A stretch of DNA of 64,000 nucleotides from JADFUS01 sp964368765 (GTDB lineage Bacteria > Bacteroidota > Bacteroidia > Bacteroidales > Rikenellaceae), in assembly GCA_964368765.1 (NCBI GenBank), contig CAYJCU010000002.1, positions 3,161 to 67,160 on the forward strand, given 5' to 3'. Positions 42,003-51,593 of this stretch are shown piece by piece; position 1 is the first letter of the stretch, and each line of letters begins with the position of its first letter. Under the pieces are notes generated by a model, which saw nothing but the letters and a program-made list of their open reading frames with translations, was not told the origin of the DNA and ran no database searches. Position numbers and translations under genes: made by a program.

Positions 42003-44816
42003 TTACTCTTGGATAGGGCGGACAGGGAAACCATATGTACGTGTAATTACTCGATTTGGGTCCATTAAACCATTGTTAAAGGCTAAGCGGCGCCCTTCAC
42101 TGCTAGAGTTTGGCGATGAACTCCAGTTGCTACCTTCAGCATTTATCCAACCTAATGATGCATTTTCCCTTTCAAGATAACCAGAAGCTGGGTAGTAAAC
42201 AAATTCGTTATAGAGTCGTCCATAGCTATACTGTGTAGTGGATAAATTGCTCCAAGGAGAATTGCTAGTTGCAAATAATTCCCACGTGCCTTGAATAGGA
42301 AGCCTAAATCCTACAGGTGATGGATCAAAAATAGATTTACCTATACTATACCCATCTATTGGCACATTTTTATCATTCCATAAGATAGTAGTAAGTTGCG
42401 CATTAGTTTCGTTACACCAATTTATAGTGGTAGTATTAGTAATAAATACATTAGGATTATTTACTACATCAGCAAAACTTTTTTGGCCATTCTCTGTGGC
42501 AAGACCTGCTTTTCGAGGGAATGGATCTTTTCGTCCAAATTGAAAAAAAATCGCACCTTTTCCCGAAGTAGTACCTCCATACCCAGCGAAATTTGCACTC
42601 AATCCCCCAAGGTTTCTATCCATAATGAACTTGTCGGCATAAATACCGCTACTCCATATTGTACCGCTATATGAATGAAGTGCATTACCATCACCGGCCA
42701 TACGTTGATTTTGGTCGAGTTTGTTGCGCTCAGGGTAAGCCGCAGCAGAATTTGAATTTTCTTTGAGAGTAACAAAATATGGATTATAGTCCGTTACCCA
42801 CAAGTGCCACGACCAAATAATTTCTGTGCCGTACTTAACATTTACAGCTATATTTTGATGTTTAAAACTAGGCGGAAGAGTAACTTTTATTGCATTTTTG
42901 CCTGCTGGAGAATATGCTTTTTGTACCACTAAATCATCAATATCAGCTCCATCGTACCACGACAACTCGACTGAATAGTTAGTATTATTAGTCCAATTGG
43001 TAGTGAGTAGATCAGAGTAAATGTCAGTAGCACTTGTTCCTGCATAATCTGCACTTCTCCAAAACTCGTTTATCCTCTCCCCAACTGGTATATAGTAGGC
43101 TGTTGGAGTAGTTTCCATGGGAGCTAATATATATGAATTTGCTACACGCACTTGCCCTGCTGGCACACCTCCGTAAGTATAGTCAAGATTAGTGAGTTCT
43201 TTTATAAATTCAATGTCAGTATAATCGGTATATATCTCGCCCTTTGCCATGAATTTAACTTTATGGGTCAGCTCGCCTAATTTAATCTTTATATCGCTAC
43301 TCACATATCCCTTAGTGACCTTTAAACGAAGTTTTTTAATGCCAAAGCTATTGTCCCAGTTAGTTGAATTGTCATAATAACCTGCCGCATCATCGTACGC
43401 TACACCATCTGGCAAGACTATCTCTTTTGTCAAGTCACTCACAGAGATTGAAGAACCTTCACCTGCGTTGTAGGAAAAAACCAAATCCACACCCAAGGTA
43501 CCATCAGCGTTTATTGTCCAACTCTCATCACTCTTGTGCGTAAACTCGATAATTTGCGGGTCAGTATACATCATATTACTTTGTGATTTTCCTTCGGCGA
43601 TAAGTTCTGCTTTCCCTGAGCCTATATAATACTGCCCATTAGTGACATACGAAGTTGATATACCATCTATATTAATATCATAATGCACATTTGCTGGAGG
43701 GGCATCTGCCGCCTCTTCCCACGTTGCATAGCCTGCTGAATTTAGTGCGTGCACATTAACCAGATAACGGTTAGAGGTGTAGGTATCATAACTGTATTCT
43801 GATGCTGGATCTATCTTGTAGCGCAGAAGAATTTTGTAATATGTACCGTCAGCAGGCGAATCTTCGTCTCTTTGGGCACGTATAATTAGCTCTATCGCAT
43901 CCTCTTCGGCTATTGGTGTTTGAGGTGCGGTTGCACCACTTGGTAATCGGTTGTTATAGTACATATACAAACCCTGCACATACTTAGTACTCTCATTAAC
44001 AGAGCTAATACCCGTTGGCCATTTGCGTTCGTCTACTGTTTCGCCAAAGGCAGGTTGATTTGTGAGAGGTGTTACCTCGTGGCTCTTTACCTTTACACTC
44101 TCTGCACCTCTTGGAGGGAGTGTTGGCACATTGGTTGCGCTAAGACCCAAAATTTTCGGATACTCTGAACCCACAGGCATAACCACATCAACACGAGTGT
44201 ATGAAAAACGTGTTCTTGCTTGTTCTAACTTAATAGTTGTGGTGTTGAGTGCTGTAAGTGTCATTGGTTCTGTGAATTTTGGCAATAATGCTCCATCTTG
44301 GTTCTTTAGAATAGGCGAATCACTGTCGGCACTGTATGGTATCTCAAGGGCATAGAACTTCTCACGAGTAATTGTATATTTATCGTTCACCTTAGCGGTA
44401 ATTTTTACCACTGTCTCATCGTCAATATTAGAGAGACCATGTATCATTACGGGTGCATCAACCTCCTCCAACACAGCGTAGTAGTGTGGATTGCCTGATG
44501 CATCAAAGTCACGGATAACTGGCTCATACTGCAATAACAGATCATCAGCTGGGGTGGCTGAGTGCGCAAACACGCAGACAAAGGCGTTAGATATTCCCAT
44601 CTCACGAGTGGTTGCAATCATAGGATCGCCTGCACGTTCGCCACTTCGGGTTGTAACCTCTTGCGTCCCGAAATCTTGCGCCATATCTATCACAACCTTA
44701 ACATAACCCTCTGGCACATCGCCTGAACCTACTGGTTCAAGTAACTCTTTTTGGCAACTCGCAAATGAGAGAGCCATCATCATACTCAAAAATATATATC
44801 TTATCTTTTTCATCAT
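42003..44816 (-). CDS. Large surface adhesin/tip-type lipoprotein (second paralogue)
   Basis: 937 residues; lipobox FASC (Cys about 20). It shares its plan with the neighbouring adhesin: a start KVVIDMAQDFGTQEVTTRSG, FVCVFAHSA, GLYMYYNN, GQYYIGSGKAELIA, AGQVRVANSYILAP, WSWHLWVTDYNPY, then the C-terminal domain SGIYADKFIMDRNLGGLSAN, FFQFGRKDPF, IFDPSPVGFRLP and the end VRPIQE. The many shared blocks with different sequence between them indicate an old tandem duplication. It is encoded between the first and third paralogues, with 102 bp upstream and 6 bp downstream. Confidence 0.8.
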   Translation of the reverse strand: MMKKIRYIFLSMMMALSFASCQKELLEPVGSGDVPEGYVKVVIDMAQDFGTQEVTTRSGERAGDPMIATTREMGISNAFVCVFAHSATPADDLLLQYEPVIRDFDASGNPHYYAVLEEVDAPVMIHGLSNIDDETVVKITAKVNDKYTITREKFYALEIPYSADSDSPILKNQDGALLPKFTEPMTLTALNTTTIKLEQARTRFSYTRVDVVMPVGSEYPKILGLSATNVPTLPPRGAESVKVKSHEVTPLTNQPAFGETVDERKWPTGISSVNESTKYVQGLYMYYNNRLPSGATAPQTPIAEEDAIELIIRAQRDEDSPADGTYYKILLRYKIDPASEYSYDTYTSNRYLVNVHALNSAGYATWEEAADAPPANVHYDINIDGISTSYVTNGQYYIGSGKAELIAEGKSQSNMMYTDPQIIEFTHKSDESWTINADGTLGVDLVFSYNAGEGSSISVSDLTKEIVLPDGVAYDDAAGYYDNSTNWDNSFGIKKLRLKVTKGYVSSDIKIKLGELTHKVKFMAKGEIYTDYTDIEFIKELTNLDYTYGGVPAGQVRVANSYILAPMETTPTAYYIPVGERINEFWRSADYAGTSATDIYSDLLTTNWTNNTNYSVELSWYDGADIDDLVVQKAYSPAGKNAIKVTLPPSFKHQNIAVNVKYGTEIIWSWHLWVTDYNPYFVTLKENSNSAAAYPERNKLDQNQRMAGDGNALHSYSGTIWSSGIYADKFIMDRNLGGLSANFAGYGGTTSGKGAIFFQFGRKDPFPRKAGLATENGQKSFADVVNNPNVFITNTTTINWCNETNAQLTTILWNDKNVPIDGYSIGKSIFDPSPVGFRLPIQGTWELFATSNSPWSNLSTTQYSYGRLYNEFVYYPASGYLERENASLGWINAEGSNWSSSPNSSSEGRRLAFNNGLMDPNRVITRTYGFPVRPIQE

Positions 44817-44918
44817 TGTTTTGTTTTCTCGTTGCTATTACTAATCTACTTCGTAGCTTTTTAACCCTCACGCTCGGCATAGCTCAAATAAATTTGCCTA
44901 TGCCCTCGCTTAATCTGG

Positions 44919-47900
44919 TTATTCTTGGATTGAGCGGACTGAAAACCCATAGGAACGGAGGCTACTGCTGGTTGGGTACACGATTGTGCCGGTGAGGATC
45001 AAGTATTGCCCATCGTTACTAGAGCCTGGCGCTGCACTCCAGTTGCACCCATAGCCGTTTCCATAGTCCAGACTGGCGTCGTTGGCGTCGAGCCTGCCCG
45101 GAGCAGGGAAATAAACAAAATTTTTATAAATACGCCCATAATCATATCCATTAGGTATAGGACTTAAATAACGTGTCCAAAGAAAGGTGTAGTTCTGAGG
45201 GTTAGTTTGTTCATTATTTTGATTATTGCCAGTAAACGCTGCCCACGTACCATTAACAGGAACTCTAAACCCTAAAGGCGATGGGTCGAAAATAGACTTT
45301 CCAGTGCTATATTCTGATCTTATTACCTTATAATCATTCCATAGACAATTTGTTGATAGTGCATTAGATTCATTACTCCAATTGCTATTGCTAGTAATAA
45401 ATTTATCAGGGTTAATTACTGCATCAACAAAACTCTTCTGCCCAGGAGTACTAACGATAGAAAAGCTGTGAAATGGATCTTTACGCCCAAACTGGTAATA
45501 AAGTGCTCCTTTGCCGCTATGCCCTGCATAAGTTGCTGAAATTGCCCCAACGTTCCTGTCCATGATCAACTTATCTTCATAGATGCCGCCTTCTTTCCAA
45601 ATAGTAAGTGCACCAACATTAACGGCATCATCATAACTATGCAGATCGCCACCAACAACTCCTACAGCCTGATTTAAGTCGGTTCGCTCTGGAGCTGCTG
45701 TGTAAGCTGTATTTCTGTATGGATTATATTTAGTTGCCCAACAGTGAATAGACCATATAATAGTGCCACCTTTTTTGATGTTAATTACATAGTTCTGCTC
45801 CTCAAACCCTTTCGGCTGAACGACAAGGATTGCATTCTGTGCAGATACATTGTTGGTTGCAGGTGAGTAGTTCTTTGCCACCTGAAGATCTGCAATATCA
45901 GGGTACACAACACCATCGTTCGTGCCATCATACCATGATAACTCAACTGAGTAGTCGTTATCATAGACCCACGACTCATCAGTGATGGTGTATAGCTCAG
46001 GGTCTGCCACTCCTGAATATTCACGCCAAAACTCATTCACTCTATCCTTTATCGGGATATAGAAGATAGTGGCATAGTCGGTATGAGGTGCTGTGATATA
46101 GCTATTTGCTACACGCAGACCATCTATCCCTCCATGAGTGGTAGAAAGTCCTGTCAGGTCACGCACAAACTCTTGGTTAGTGTAGTCTGTAATAACTGCA
46201 CCGTCAAGCACTGTAAAGCTAAGGAGTTGTTTGTTAGCTGTGCCAATCTGGAGCGTTGCTGTACCCACCATCTCACTAGAGATTCTCAGGCGCAAACGCT
46301 TTTCGCCAAAAGATTTGTTCCAATCCTCTTTAGTGTTATATATCTTATCTGGTGTGCTAGTAGCATTGATAATCTCAATACCATCAGGAAGAATTAGTGT
46401 TGGGTTTGCAGTGGCAATATCGCCCTGCCCCTCATTGACTTGGTAAATATCAAAATTGAAATCTACCTCATAACCTTCTGTGCTTTTTGTCCATGTAGGG
46501 TCGTTTGTGAAAGCCTCAGTAGGCATGTCGTAATCGGCAAAATACATGTGGCTCTTGGTTGAATATCTAGCATAGTAATAGTCTCTCTTTTCTATTGCTA
46601 TACCAAAATCTAAATCTTGTTCGATAATCTCAAATCCTCCAATCTTAATAGTCATATTTCTCTTAACTATCTGTGCCGTCTCGCCCTCACCATCACGCAG
46701 TGTCATCGTAACGGTTATCTCATCACGATCATTTGATCCAATATTACTCTCAGTATAGATTATCGTGCTATTTTCTTCACTCTTTGCAACATCACCAGTA
46801 GCTGCTGAAACAGATATATCTGTAAGTGGTACATTTGTCTCAAAAGGTATGATAAATGTACGTTTTGTAGTGGAAGCACCATTTGCCTCACTCCATCCGT
46901 AGTGTCTTTTACCATCGGTGAGAGTGAAATATGCCTCAGAGGCCGAAACGCTTGTTTGTGTATCTTCCCAATCCTCTAAAATAGCATCTGCCTCCCATGG
47001 AGAAGAACCTGAACTAGGGTTGAATTTAAGGTTATATGTGATACTCTTTCCTGCCTCCCATTTATTCTGTGGTAGGGTTATCTCATACTCTTTTAAAATA
47101 CCATCTGGAACCGCCACCGTGTGATGAACATAAGATATTCTTAATGTTCTAGGTGTGTCAAAACTCTGAGGTATCATAAACAGAGCATTTTCGCCCGCTA
47201 TGATATTTATCTTCTTTGTTGTTGGTGAATCATACGCAATAAAATCATTTTCTAGGTATGTAAGATCAGTTTCGCTATACACTGGGTTCGCATCCGACAC
47301 GCCAGTTAAATTCCAATCAATATAGTCTGCACTAGATGTTGTACCCCCAGTAACAGTTTCAATAGTGGTCTCGGCCTTTTCAAAACTAAACTTACCACTC
47401 TGCTTAATACCATTGATAGCTATACCTGCAATACGAAATTTTTCTCCCGTAGGTAGATCAATACCCGTAGCTAGTTGAGCAGTGAACATAACCTTAGAGA
47501 GAGCATGCTTAAAAAAGAGCCCTACTGAACGTTTTGAAGGTTCGTTAGCTGCAAAATTATCTAGCTGATTGATAGTTATAGCATAGGTCAAATCTTTATG
47601 ATCAACCATCTTCTCAGGAACAGTATATGTGAATGTAGGTAGCCCTGCACTCTCTGCTGAAGATGGTGTATAGTCGTAGAGAGAGACATCATAGGGAGCA
47701 AAAGCCACAAAGGTGTGTTTATTACCCTGCGACCAATATTTATCAACGGTTGCTGTACCAGATACAGGGCTCGCCTCTACCTCCCAATCATAATATTCAT
47801 CTCCACTACTATTACGAGACACTTTTGCCCAAAACATGTGATTGGGTAGTGATGTGTTTTCGTCATAATTTGCTGCGCCTGTCTGATAGCAGAGCATAGT

Positions 47901-48059
47901 CATATCATCTATATTGCTTGTAGTAACTACCGCCCCTTTTGTTGTAAAGCTAATTTTATTGCCATCCTCTTGCTGTAATTCTTCTCCCAAAATATCATCA
48001 TTCTGGCAACTCAAAAGCGTTAGGCAAGCTGTAAGCATAGTTAAAAATACTCTTTTCAT
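44919..48059 (-). CDS. Very large fimbrillin-adhesin fusion lipoprotein (first paralogue)
   Basis: 1046 residues; lipobox LLSC (Cys about 18). The N-terminal third is a fimbrillin (Mfa-like) domain: VDKYWSQGNKHTFVAFAPYD, VGLFFKHALSKVMFTAQL and GKSITYNLKF. The C-terminal two thirds match the two other adhesins: GLRVANSYITAPH, SYNPYRNT-type block, GIYEDKLIMDRNVGAISATY, YYQFGRKDPF, IFDPSPLGFRVP, ending VRSIQE. It is thus a fusion of a polymerising-type module to the shared adhesin domain, which could let it be built into a filament. It starts 16 bp after a fimbrillin gene. Confidence 0.8.
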   Translation of the reverse strand: MKRVFLTMLTACLTLLSCQNDDILGEELQQEDGNKISFTTKGAVVTTSNIDDMTMLCYQTGAANYDENTSLPNHMFWAKVSRNSSGDEYYDWEVEASPVSGTATVDKYWSQGNKHTFVAFAPYDVSLYDYTPSSAESAGLPTFTYTVPEKMVDHKDLTYAITINQLDNFAANEPSKRSVGLFFKHALSKVMFTAQLATGIDLPTGEKFRIAGIAINGIKQSGKFSFEKAETTIETVTGGTTSSADYIDWNLTGVSDANPVYSETDLTYLENDFIAYDSPTTKKINIIAGENALFMIPQSFDTPRTLRISYVHHTVAVPDGILKEYEITLPQNKWEAGKSITYNLKFNPSSGSSPWEADAILEDWEDTQTSVSASEAYFTLTDGKRHYGWSEANGASTTKRTFIIPFETNVPLTDISVSAATGDVAKSEENSTIIYTESNIGSNDRDEITVTMTLRDGEGETAQIVKRNMTIKIGGFEIIEQDLDFGIAIEKRDYYYARYSTKSHMYFADYDMPTEAFTNDPTWTKSTEGYEVDFNFDIYQVNEGQGDIATANPTLILPDGIEIINATSTPDKIYNTKEDWNKSFGEKRLRLRISSEMVGTATLQIGTANKQLLSFTVLDGAVITDYTNQEFVRDLTGLSTTHGGIDGLRVANSYITAPHTDYATIFYIPIKDRVNEFWREYSGVADPELYTITDESWVYDNDYSVELSWYDGTNDGVVYPDIADLQVAKNYSPATNNVSAQNAILVVQPKGFEEQNYVINIKKGGTIIWSIHCWATKYNPYRNTAYTAAPERTDLNQAVGVVGGDLHSYDDAVNVGALTIWKEGGIYEDKLIMDRNVGAISATYAGHSGKGALYYQFGRKDPFHSFSIVSTPGQKSFVDAVINPDKFITSNSNWSNESNALSTNCLWNDYKVIRSEYSTGKSIFDPSPLGFRVPVNGTWAAFTGNNQNNEQTNPQNYTFLWTRYLSPIPNGYDYGRIYKNFVYFPAPGRLDANDASLDYGNGYGCNWSAAPGSSNDGQYLILTGTIVYPTSSSLRSYGFSVRSIQE

Positions 48060-48075
48060 ATCTCTAATTACTTTT

Positions 48076-49599
48076 TTATTCTACATCAATAATTCCATCA
48101 TAGATACCGTCACCTGTGACATTCTCCCACTCTTCAACCTCTACATCAAACTTAATAATTAGATCCTCTACATCTAAAATCTCGTCATCCCACGGCTCAA
48201 CAGTTACGGTAAACTCTATAATCATATCTTTTTTCTCTATATCTACGTATAACGTGCGAGTAACAGTGCCAAAGGTAAGTGTTATCTTTATTCTATCGGT
48301 TAATATCTCTGTGATATTGTCTCGTGTATAGAATATCATCGACTTATCTGTATTAAGGACAAGTTCTCCATCTGTAGTAGCTGCTACCTTCTCTACCGCA
48401 ATAGCTGTTGTAGGCAAATTAGTCTCATACTCTATCCCAATTGTCAGTCTTTCGGTGTCTGTTGTGTGATCCACCCAGTTATATGCTCGTGTGTTACCTG
48501 TTAGGTTGAAATACATTTCATCAAGCTCTAGCTCTATTTCTTTGTCATTCCATTTCTCATCTGATACAGCATCAAGGCGGATATAGTAGTTATCCTCTAA
48601 ATCAATAGTAAATTGATAAACCATGCGCCTGCCCTTCAAAAGCTCGTGTTTTGGGGCTTTTATCTCTCTAGAAAAAGTTAATGTCTCACCCAAAGAGTTT
48701 ATCACACTGTAATTGATAGTTACAATAATATCTTCATTCTCTAACTCCTGAGGAATAAGCATCATTGTTCCTGCATCGGTAATAAGCTCAGTATAGGTTG
48801 TTTTGTTGAGGGTTAGATTTTGTTTAAGCTGATCTGTGCCGCCTATTGTGTAGGTTTTTGATGTGTTCGTTGCATTAACTAAGTCCCACTCAAAACCATC
48901 TACTGTATATCTTCCTAAGCAACTGTTTACTCCATTTATCACATAGCTAATCCCTGTTACCTGCACATTGGTAACACTCTCTTTGGGGCCGTCTACCTTA
49001 GCTGAGAATTTAATTTGGGTTAGTTGATGGTCGTATTGCAGAGATACAACACCATCTGTCAATAGTGATTTATGTAATAGGCCCGTAGTAGTGGTTAAAA
49101 AATCTATCTGCTTATTCACCTCTGCATCTGGTGTGAATGCAATGGTTGGGTACCCCTTATCATCAATTTCACTTAATTCTATGCCATTATCACCCCTATT
49201 TATACTATGTGGAAAGTAACTGAAAAATTTTATTCTGTCTTCGGTGGCATTAGGCCAGTATTTTGGTGGATTATAGTTCCATATATCCTCGCCCGTGTCG
49301 GTATCGAGTGTTACCGCTTGATTGTACATAAAACTAGGTGCTTCATTTTCAGGAACCCACACGCCGTTATAAAGAAAAAAAGCAAATACACCTATTGAGT
49401 TGCCATCTTCAAAGCCATTGGTGACAATATTACTACCCTTTGTTACGGCTCCTTCCCAGTTATCTTCGGAGATAAAACTAATAGCATTCTCGCTCGCTAC
49501 ATAAGAGTCGTCGGGCGAGTGCTGGCTATCTCCTTTTGAGCAAGCCGCCGCAAATAATGCTAATATTACTATCCATATTTTCATAATCTTCTTTTTCAT
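48076..49599 (-). CDS. Fimbrillin-family (Mfa-like) lipoprotein, first gene of the adhesin unit
   Basis: 507 residues; lipobox AAAC (Cys about 20) after MKKKIMKIWIVILALF. Fimbrillin features are WNYNPPKYWPNATEDRIKFF (the FWP/YWP block), YDHQLTQIKFSAKVDG, and C-terminal beta domains repeated twice (LDVEDLIIKFDVEVEEWENV, IIEFTVTVEPWDDEILD). It leads the unit that continues with three large adhesins and has the shared promoter block about 170 bp upstream. It may be a stalk or linker subunit; which partner polymerises is unknown. Confidence 0.82.
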   Translation of the reverse strand: MKKKIMKIWIVILALFAAACSKGDSQHSPDDSYVASENAISFISEDNWEGAVTKGSNIVTNGFEDGNSIGVFAFFLYNGVWVPENEAPSFMYNQAVTLDTDTGEDIWNYNPPKYWPNATEDRIKFFSYFPHSINRGDNGIELSEIDDKGYPTIAFTPDAEVNKQIDFLTTTTGLLHKSLLTDGVVSLQYDHQLTQIKFSAKVDGPKESVTNVQVTGISYVINGVNSCLGRYTVDGFEWDLVNATNTSKTYTIGGTDQLKQNLTLNKTTYTELITDAGTMMLIPQELENEDIIVTINYSVINSLGETLTFSREIKAPKHELLKGRRMVYQFTIDLEDNYYIRLDAVSDEKWNDKEIELELDEMYFNLTGNTRAYNWVDHTTDTERLTIGIEYETNLPTTAIAVEKVAATTDGELVLNTDKSMIFYTRDNITEILTDRIKITLTFGTVTRTLYVDIEKKDMIIEFTVTVEPWDDEILDVEDLIIKFDVEVEEWENVTGDGIYDGIIDVE

Positions 49600-49765
49600 C
49601 TTTTTTTGTGTTGCTCATTCCACACAACAACAGTGCATGCAACAGTATATTTCTTAGAATATTTTCTACATACTCTCAATACAAATCGCACATATATAAC
49701 TGTACATTGTCGATTTTATTATATCTTATAATATTACTATTTTGCAATCTCTAAGTTATCTATTT

Positions 49766-49791
49766 CGCCACAAAATTAATGATTTTTAGTT
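49766..49791 (-). promoter_or_regulatory. Promoter block of the adhesin unit
   Basis: The minus strand reads TAATTTTG (TAnnTTTG, 49778 to 49771). The surrounding plus-strand block CGCCACAAA(n6)TGATTTTTAGTT matches 39264-39290. The implied leader is about 165 nt. No inverted repeats flank it, so it does not look like an invertible phase-variable promoter. Confidence 0.6.
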
Positions 49792-49950
49792 ATATAATTG
49801 ATATTTTTATTTAAAAATCACCTTTTATAGCTTCTCTTTTTGTCTATATTAGTGATTTGCAATTGATTATTAAGTTTTAGGTCTTAACTTTCCCGAACTT
49901 CTTTATTTTGGATCAAGTTGAAATTCTTGTTGGTGGTGGATAAAAAGATA

Positions 49951-50039
49951 ACGATTCTAACGAATCGTGCGTCCACCGTGGAGAAATTATCACTCCGCTT
50001 CTCTACGTAATAATTTCTCTTTTAGGCGGTGGTGGACGC
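49951..50039. other. Structured non-coding DNA, nested stem-loop
   Basis: GCGTCCACC (49969-49977) pairs with GGTGGACGC (50031-50039) and, inside it, GAGAAATTAT (49981-49990) pairs with ATAATTTCTC (50010-50019). A separate hairpin ACGATTC/GAATCGT lies at 49951-49968. The 49600-50333 gap holds this structure, the fimbrial promoter, one copy of a dispersed repeat and two terminator-like hairpins, but no credible gene. It may be a small RNA or mobile-repeat remnant. Confidence 0.45.
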
Positions 50040-50060
50040 CGTGCCGTGCACAGAAAAACA

Positions 50061-50143
50061 ATTTCGCCTCATGCCGGCTGGGCACTCTTCCAGAGCGGTA
50101 GTTTTAGCCGAAATAAAGAGAGCGGTAAAATTTGATTTTGTTA
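50061..50143. repeat. Dispersed repeat, copy 1
   Basis: Closely resembles 52147-52218. The shared core is ATGCCGG(n4)GGCACTCTTC followed by CAGAGCGGT, and similarity continues to GATAAAATTT/GGTAAAATTT. On the minus strand both copies encode a short TALEEC(L/P)AG(I/M)RR phrase in an ORF that is probably spurious. Confidence 0.7.
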
Positions 50144-50209
50144 GACCACCCTAAAATTCAACTTGAGCCTTTATTTTTTAGTTTACTATATATATATGTA
50201 CAAATGAAT

Positions 50210-50304
50210 GAAGGTGGCTAACAAATTTTCATTTGTTTTGCCACCTTCGGTGCCTAATAAATGTAGTAGTGAATGGTAAAGTTGTGGTTTTCACTTATTA
50301 GGCA
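50210..50304 (-). terminator. Two hairpins downstream of nadA
   Basis: GAAGGTGGCTAACAAAT (50210-50226) pairs with 50231-50248 with one bulge. TGCCTAATAA (50251-50260) pairs exactly with TTATTAGGCA (50295-50304). The second lies 29 bp past the nadA stop. Confidence 0.6.
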
Positions 50305-50333
50305 ACAAATCTCTACCTTTACCAAATATATTA

Positions 50334-51278
50334 TTAACTCAATTCAAGCATTCTTATTATTGATTTACGTGCTTTTTCTATCAATTCAGTAGGTAATTCA
50401 ACAATATTCTTGTTATAGTATAACGAATTATACACACTTTTTAGTGTTGTCATCTTCATATATCTGCAATAATCTTCATTATTTTCGCATGTTATCACTG
50501 CAGGTATAAACTCTTTGTTTGGTGATTGCTTACGCATTTGATGAAGGATACCCTTCTCAGTAGCTATAATAAATCTGTTATCCTCATTGTTCATCGTGTA
50601 GCTAAGCAGGTGCGATGTAGAACCAACAACATCTGCTAATTGTAATACATCCTCGCCGCACTCAGGATGAGCTAACAATTTTACACCAGGATATTTTGCC
50701 AGCTGAGTCTTAATCTCACTCGCTTTATAGTCGTGATGGAAATGACATGCCCCATCCCATAAAATCATATCCTCTCGCCCTGATTCTCTCTTAACGTATG
50801 CACCTAAGTTCTTGTCTGGACCAAATATTATTTTTTTATCTTTTGGTACAGAGTTTACTATCTTAATAGCATTACTTGAAGTACAAACTATATCGGTCAG
50901 TGCCTTAACTTCTGCAGTTGTATTTACGTATGATATAACAACGGCATCAGGGTGCTGCTCTGTGAATGCTTTAAATTTACTAGCCTCGCATGAATCAGCC
51001 AATGAACATCCCGCCTCTATCTCTGGAAGTAACACCAACTTTTCAGGAGAAAGTATCTTGGCTGTCTCTGCCATGAAATGCACCCCCGCAAATAGTATTA
51101 CATCTGCTGTTGTCGTTGCAGCAATCTCGGATAGTGCTAAGCTGTCCCCTAAAAAATCTGCTACATCCTGAACTTCATCATTTGCGTAGTAGTGTGCTAG
51201 TATTATTGCATGACGCTCCTCTTTTAGCCTCTTAATCTCATTAATAAGATCGTTCTTTGAAAGTTTCTCATTTTCCAT
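50334..51278 (-). CDS. nadA: Quinolinate synthase A
   Basis: 314 residues from MENEKLSKNDLINEI; an ATG two codons upstream is possible. NadA condenses iminoaspartate with dihydroxyacetone phosphate to quinolinate for NAD synthesis, using a [4Fe-4S] cluster. Family landmarks are HAIILAHYYANDEVQDVADF, DVILFAGVHFMAETAKIL and GCHFHHDY-type segments. Candidate cluster cysteines are in AGCSLADSC (about 90), HPECGED (about 203) and TCENNEDYC (about 273). No nadB or nadC is adjacent, so it is a stand-alone gene here, divergent from mntP. Two hairpins follow it. Confidence 0.95.
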   Translation of the reverse strand: MENEKLSKNDLINEIKRLKEERHAIILAHYYANDEVQDVADFLGDSLALSEIAATTTADVILFAGVHFMAETAKILSPEKLVLLPEIEAGCSLADSCEASKFKAFTEQHPDAVVISYVNTTAEVKALTDIVCTSSNAIKIVNSVPKDKKIIFGPDKNLGAYVKRESGREDMILWDGACHFHHDYKASEIKTQLAKYPGVKLLAHPECGEDVLQLADVVGSTSHLLSYTMNNEDNRFIIATEKGILHQMRKQSPNKEFIPAVITCENNEDYCRYMKMTTLKSVYNSLYYNKNIVELPTELIEKARKSIIRMLELS

Positions 51279-51284
51279 ATACAA

Positions 51285-51593
51285 AGTTATAAAAATTTTC
51301 TTTAATAACGAAATATATGATAAATAATTTTATGAGGTTATAACTTTTTTTTATTTTCGATATTATTTCTCTATCCAGTACAATATTTTTATTCGTTTTT
51401 TAGTTTTCTAGAAAATTATTTGTCAGAGATGTGGAAAGATTAAAATTTAGTTGCTATGTTATTGTGTGTGGCTACATAATTGATGTTTTATAGTATATTA
51501 TATTTATTAGCTTTAACTATATTTAATACATTTTTTTATTTGAAATGCTGATTAATAGTTAAATAGCTTTAATAATCTAAAGATTTACTTTAT
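51285..51593. other. Divergent intergenic region between nadA and mntP
   Basis: About 309 bp, very AT-rich, no ORF. It should hold the promoters of both genes. I see no riboswitch-like structure (for example yybP-ykoY) and no convincing -33/-7 pair for mntP. A TAACTTTG on the minus strand at 51289-51282 lies too close to the nadA ATG to act as its promoter. Confidence 0.5.

Noticed and set aside
49766..49791. Invertible phase-variable promoter of the adhesin unit
   Set aside because: No inverted repeats flank the promoter block and no invertase gene is nearby.
51282..51289. TAACTTTG before nadA
   Set aside because: Only a few bases from the ATG, so transcription would start at or past the start codon.
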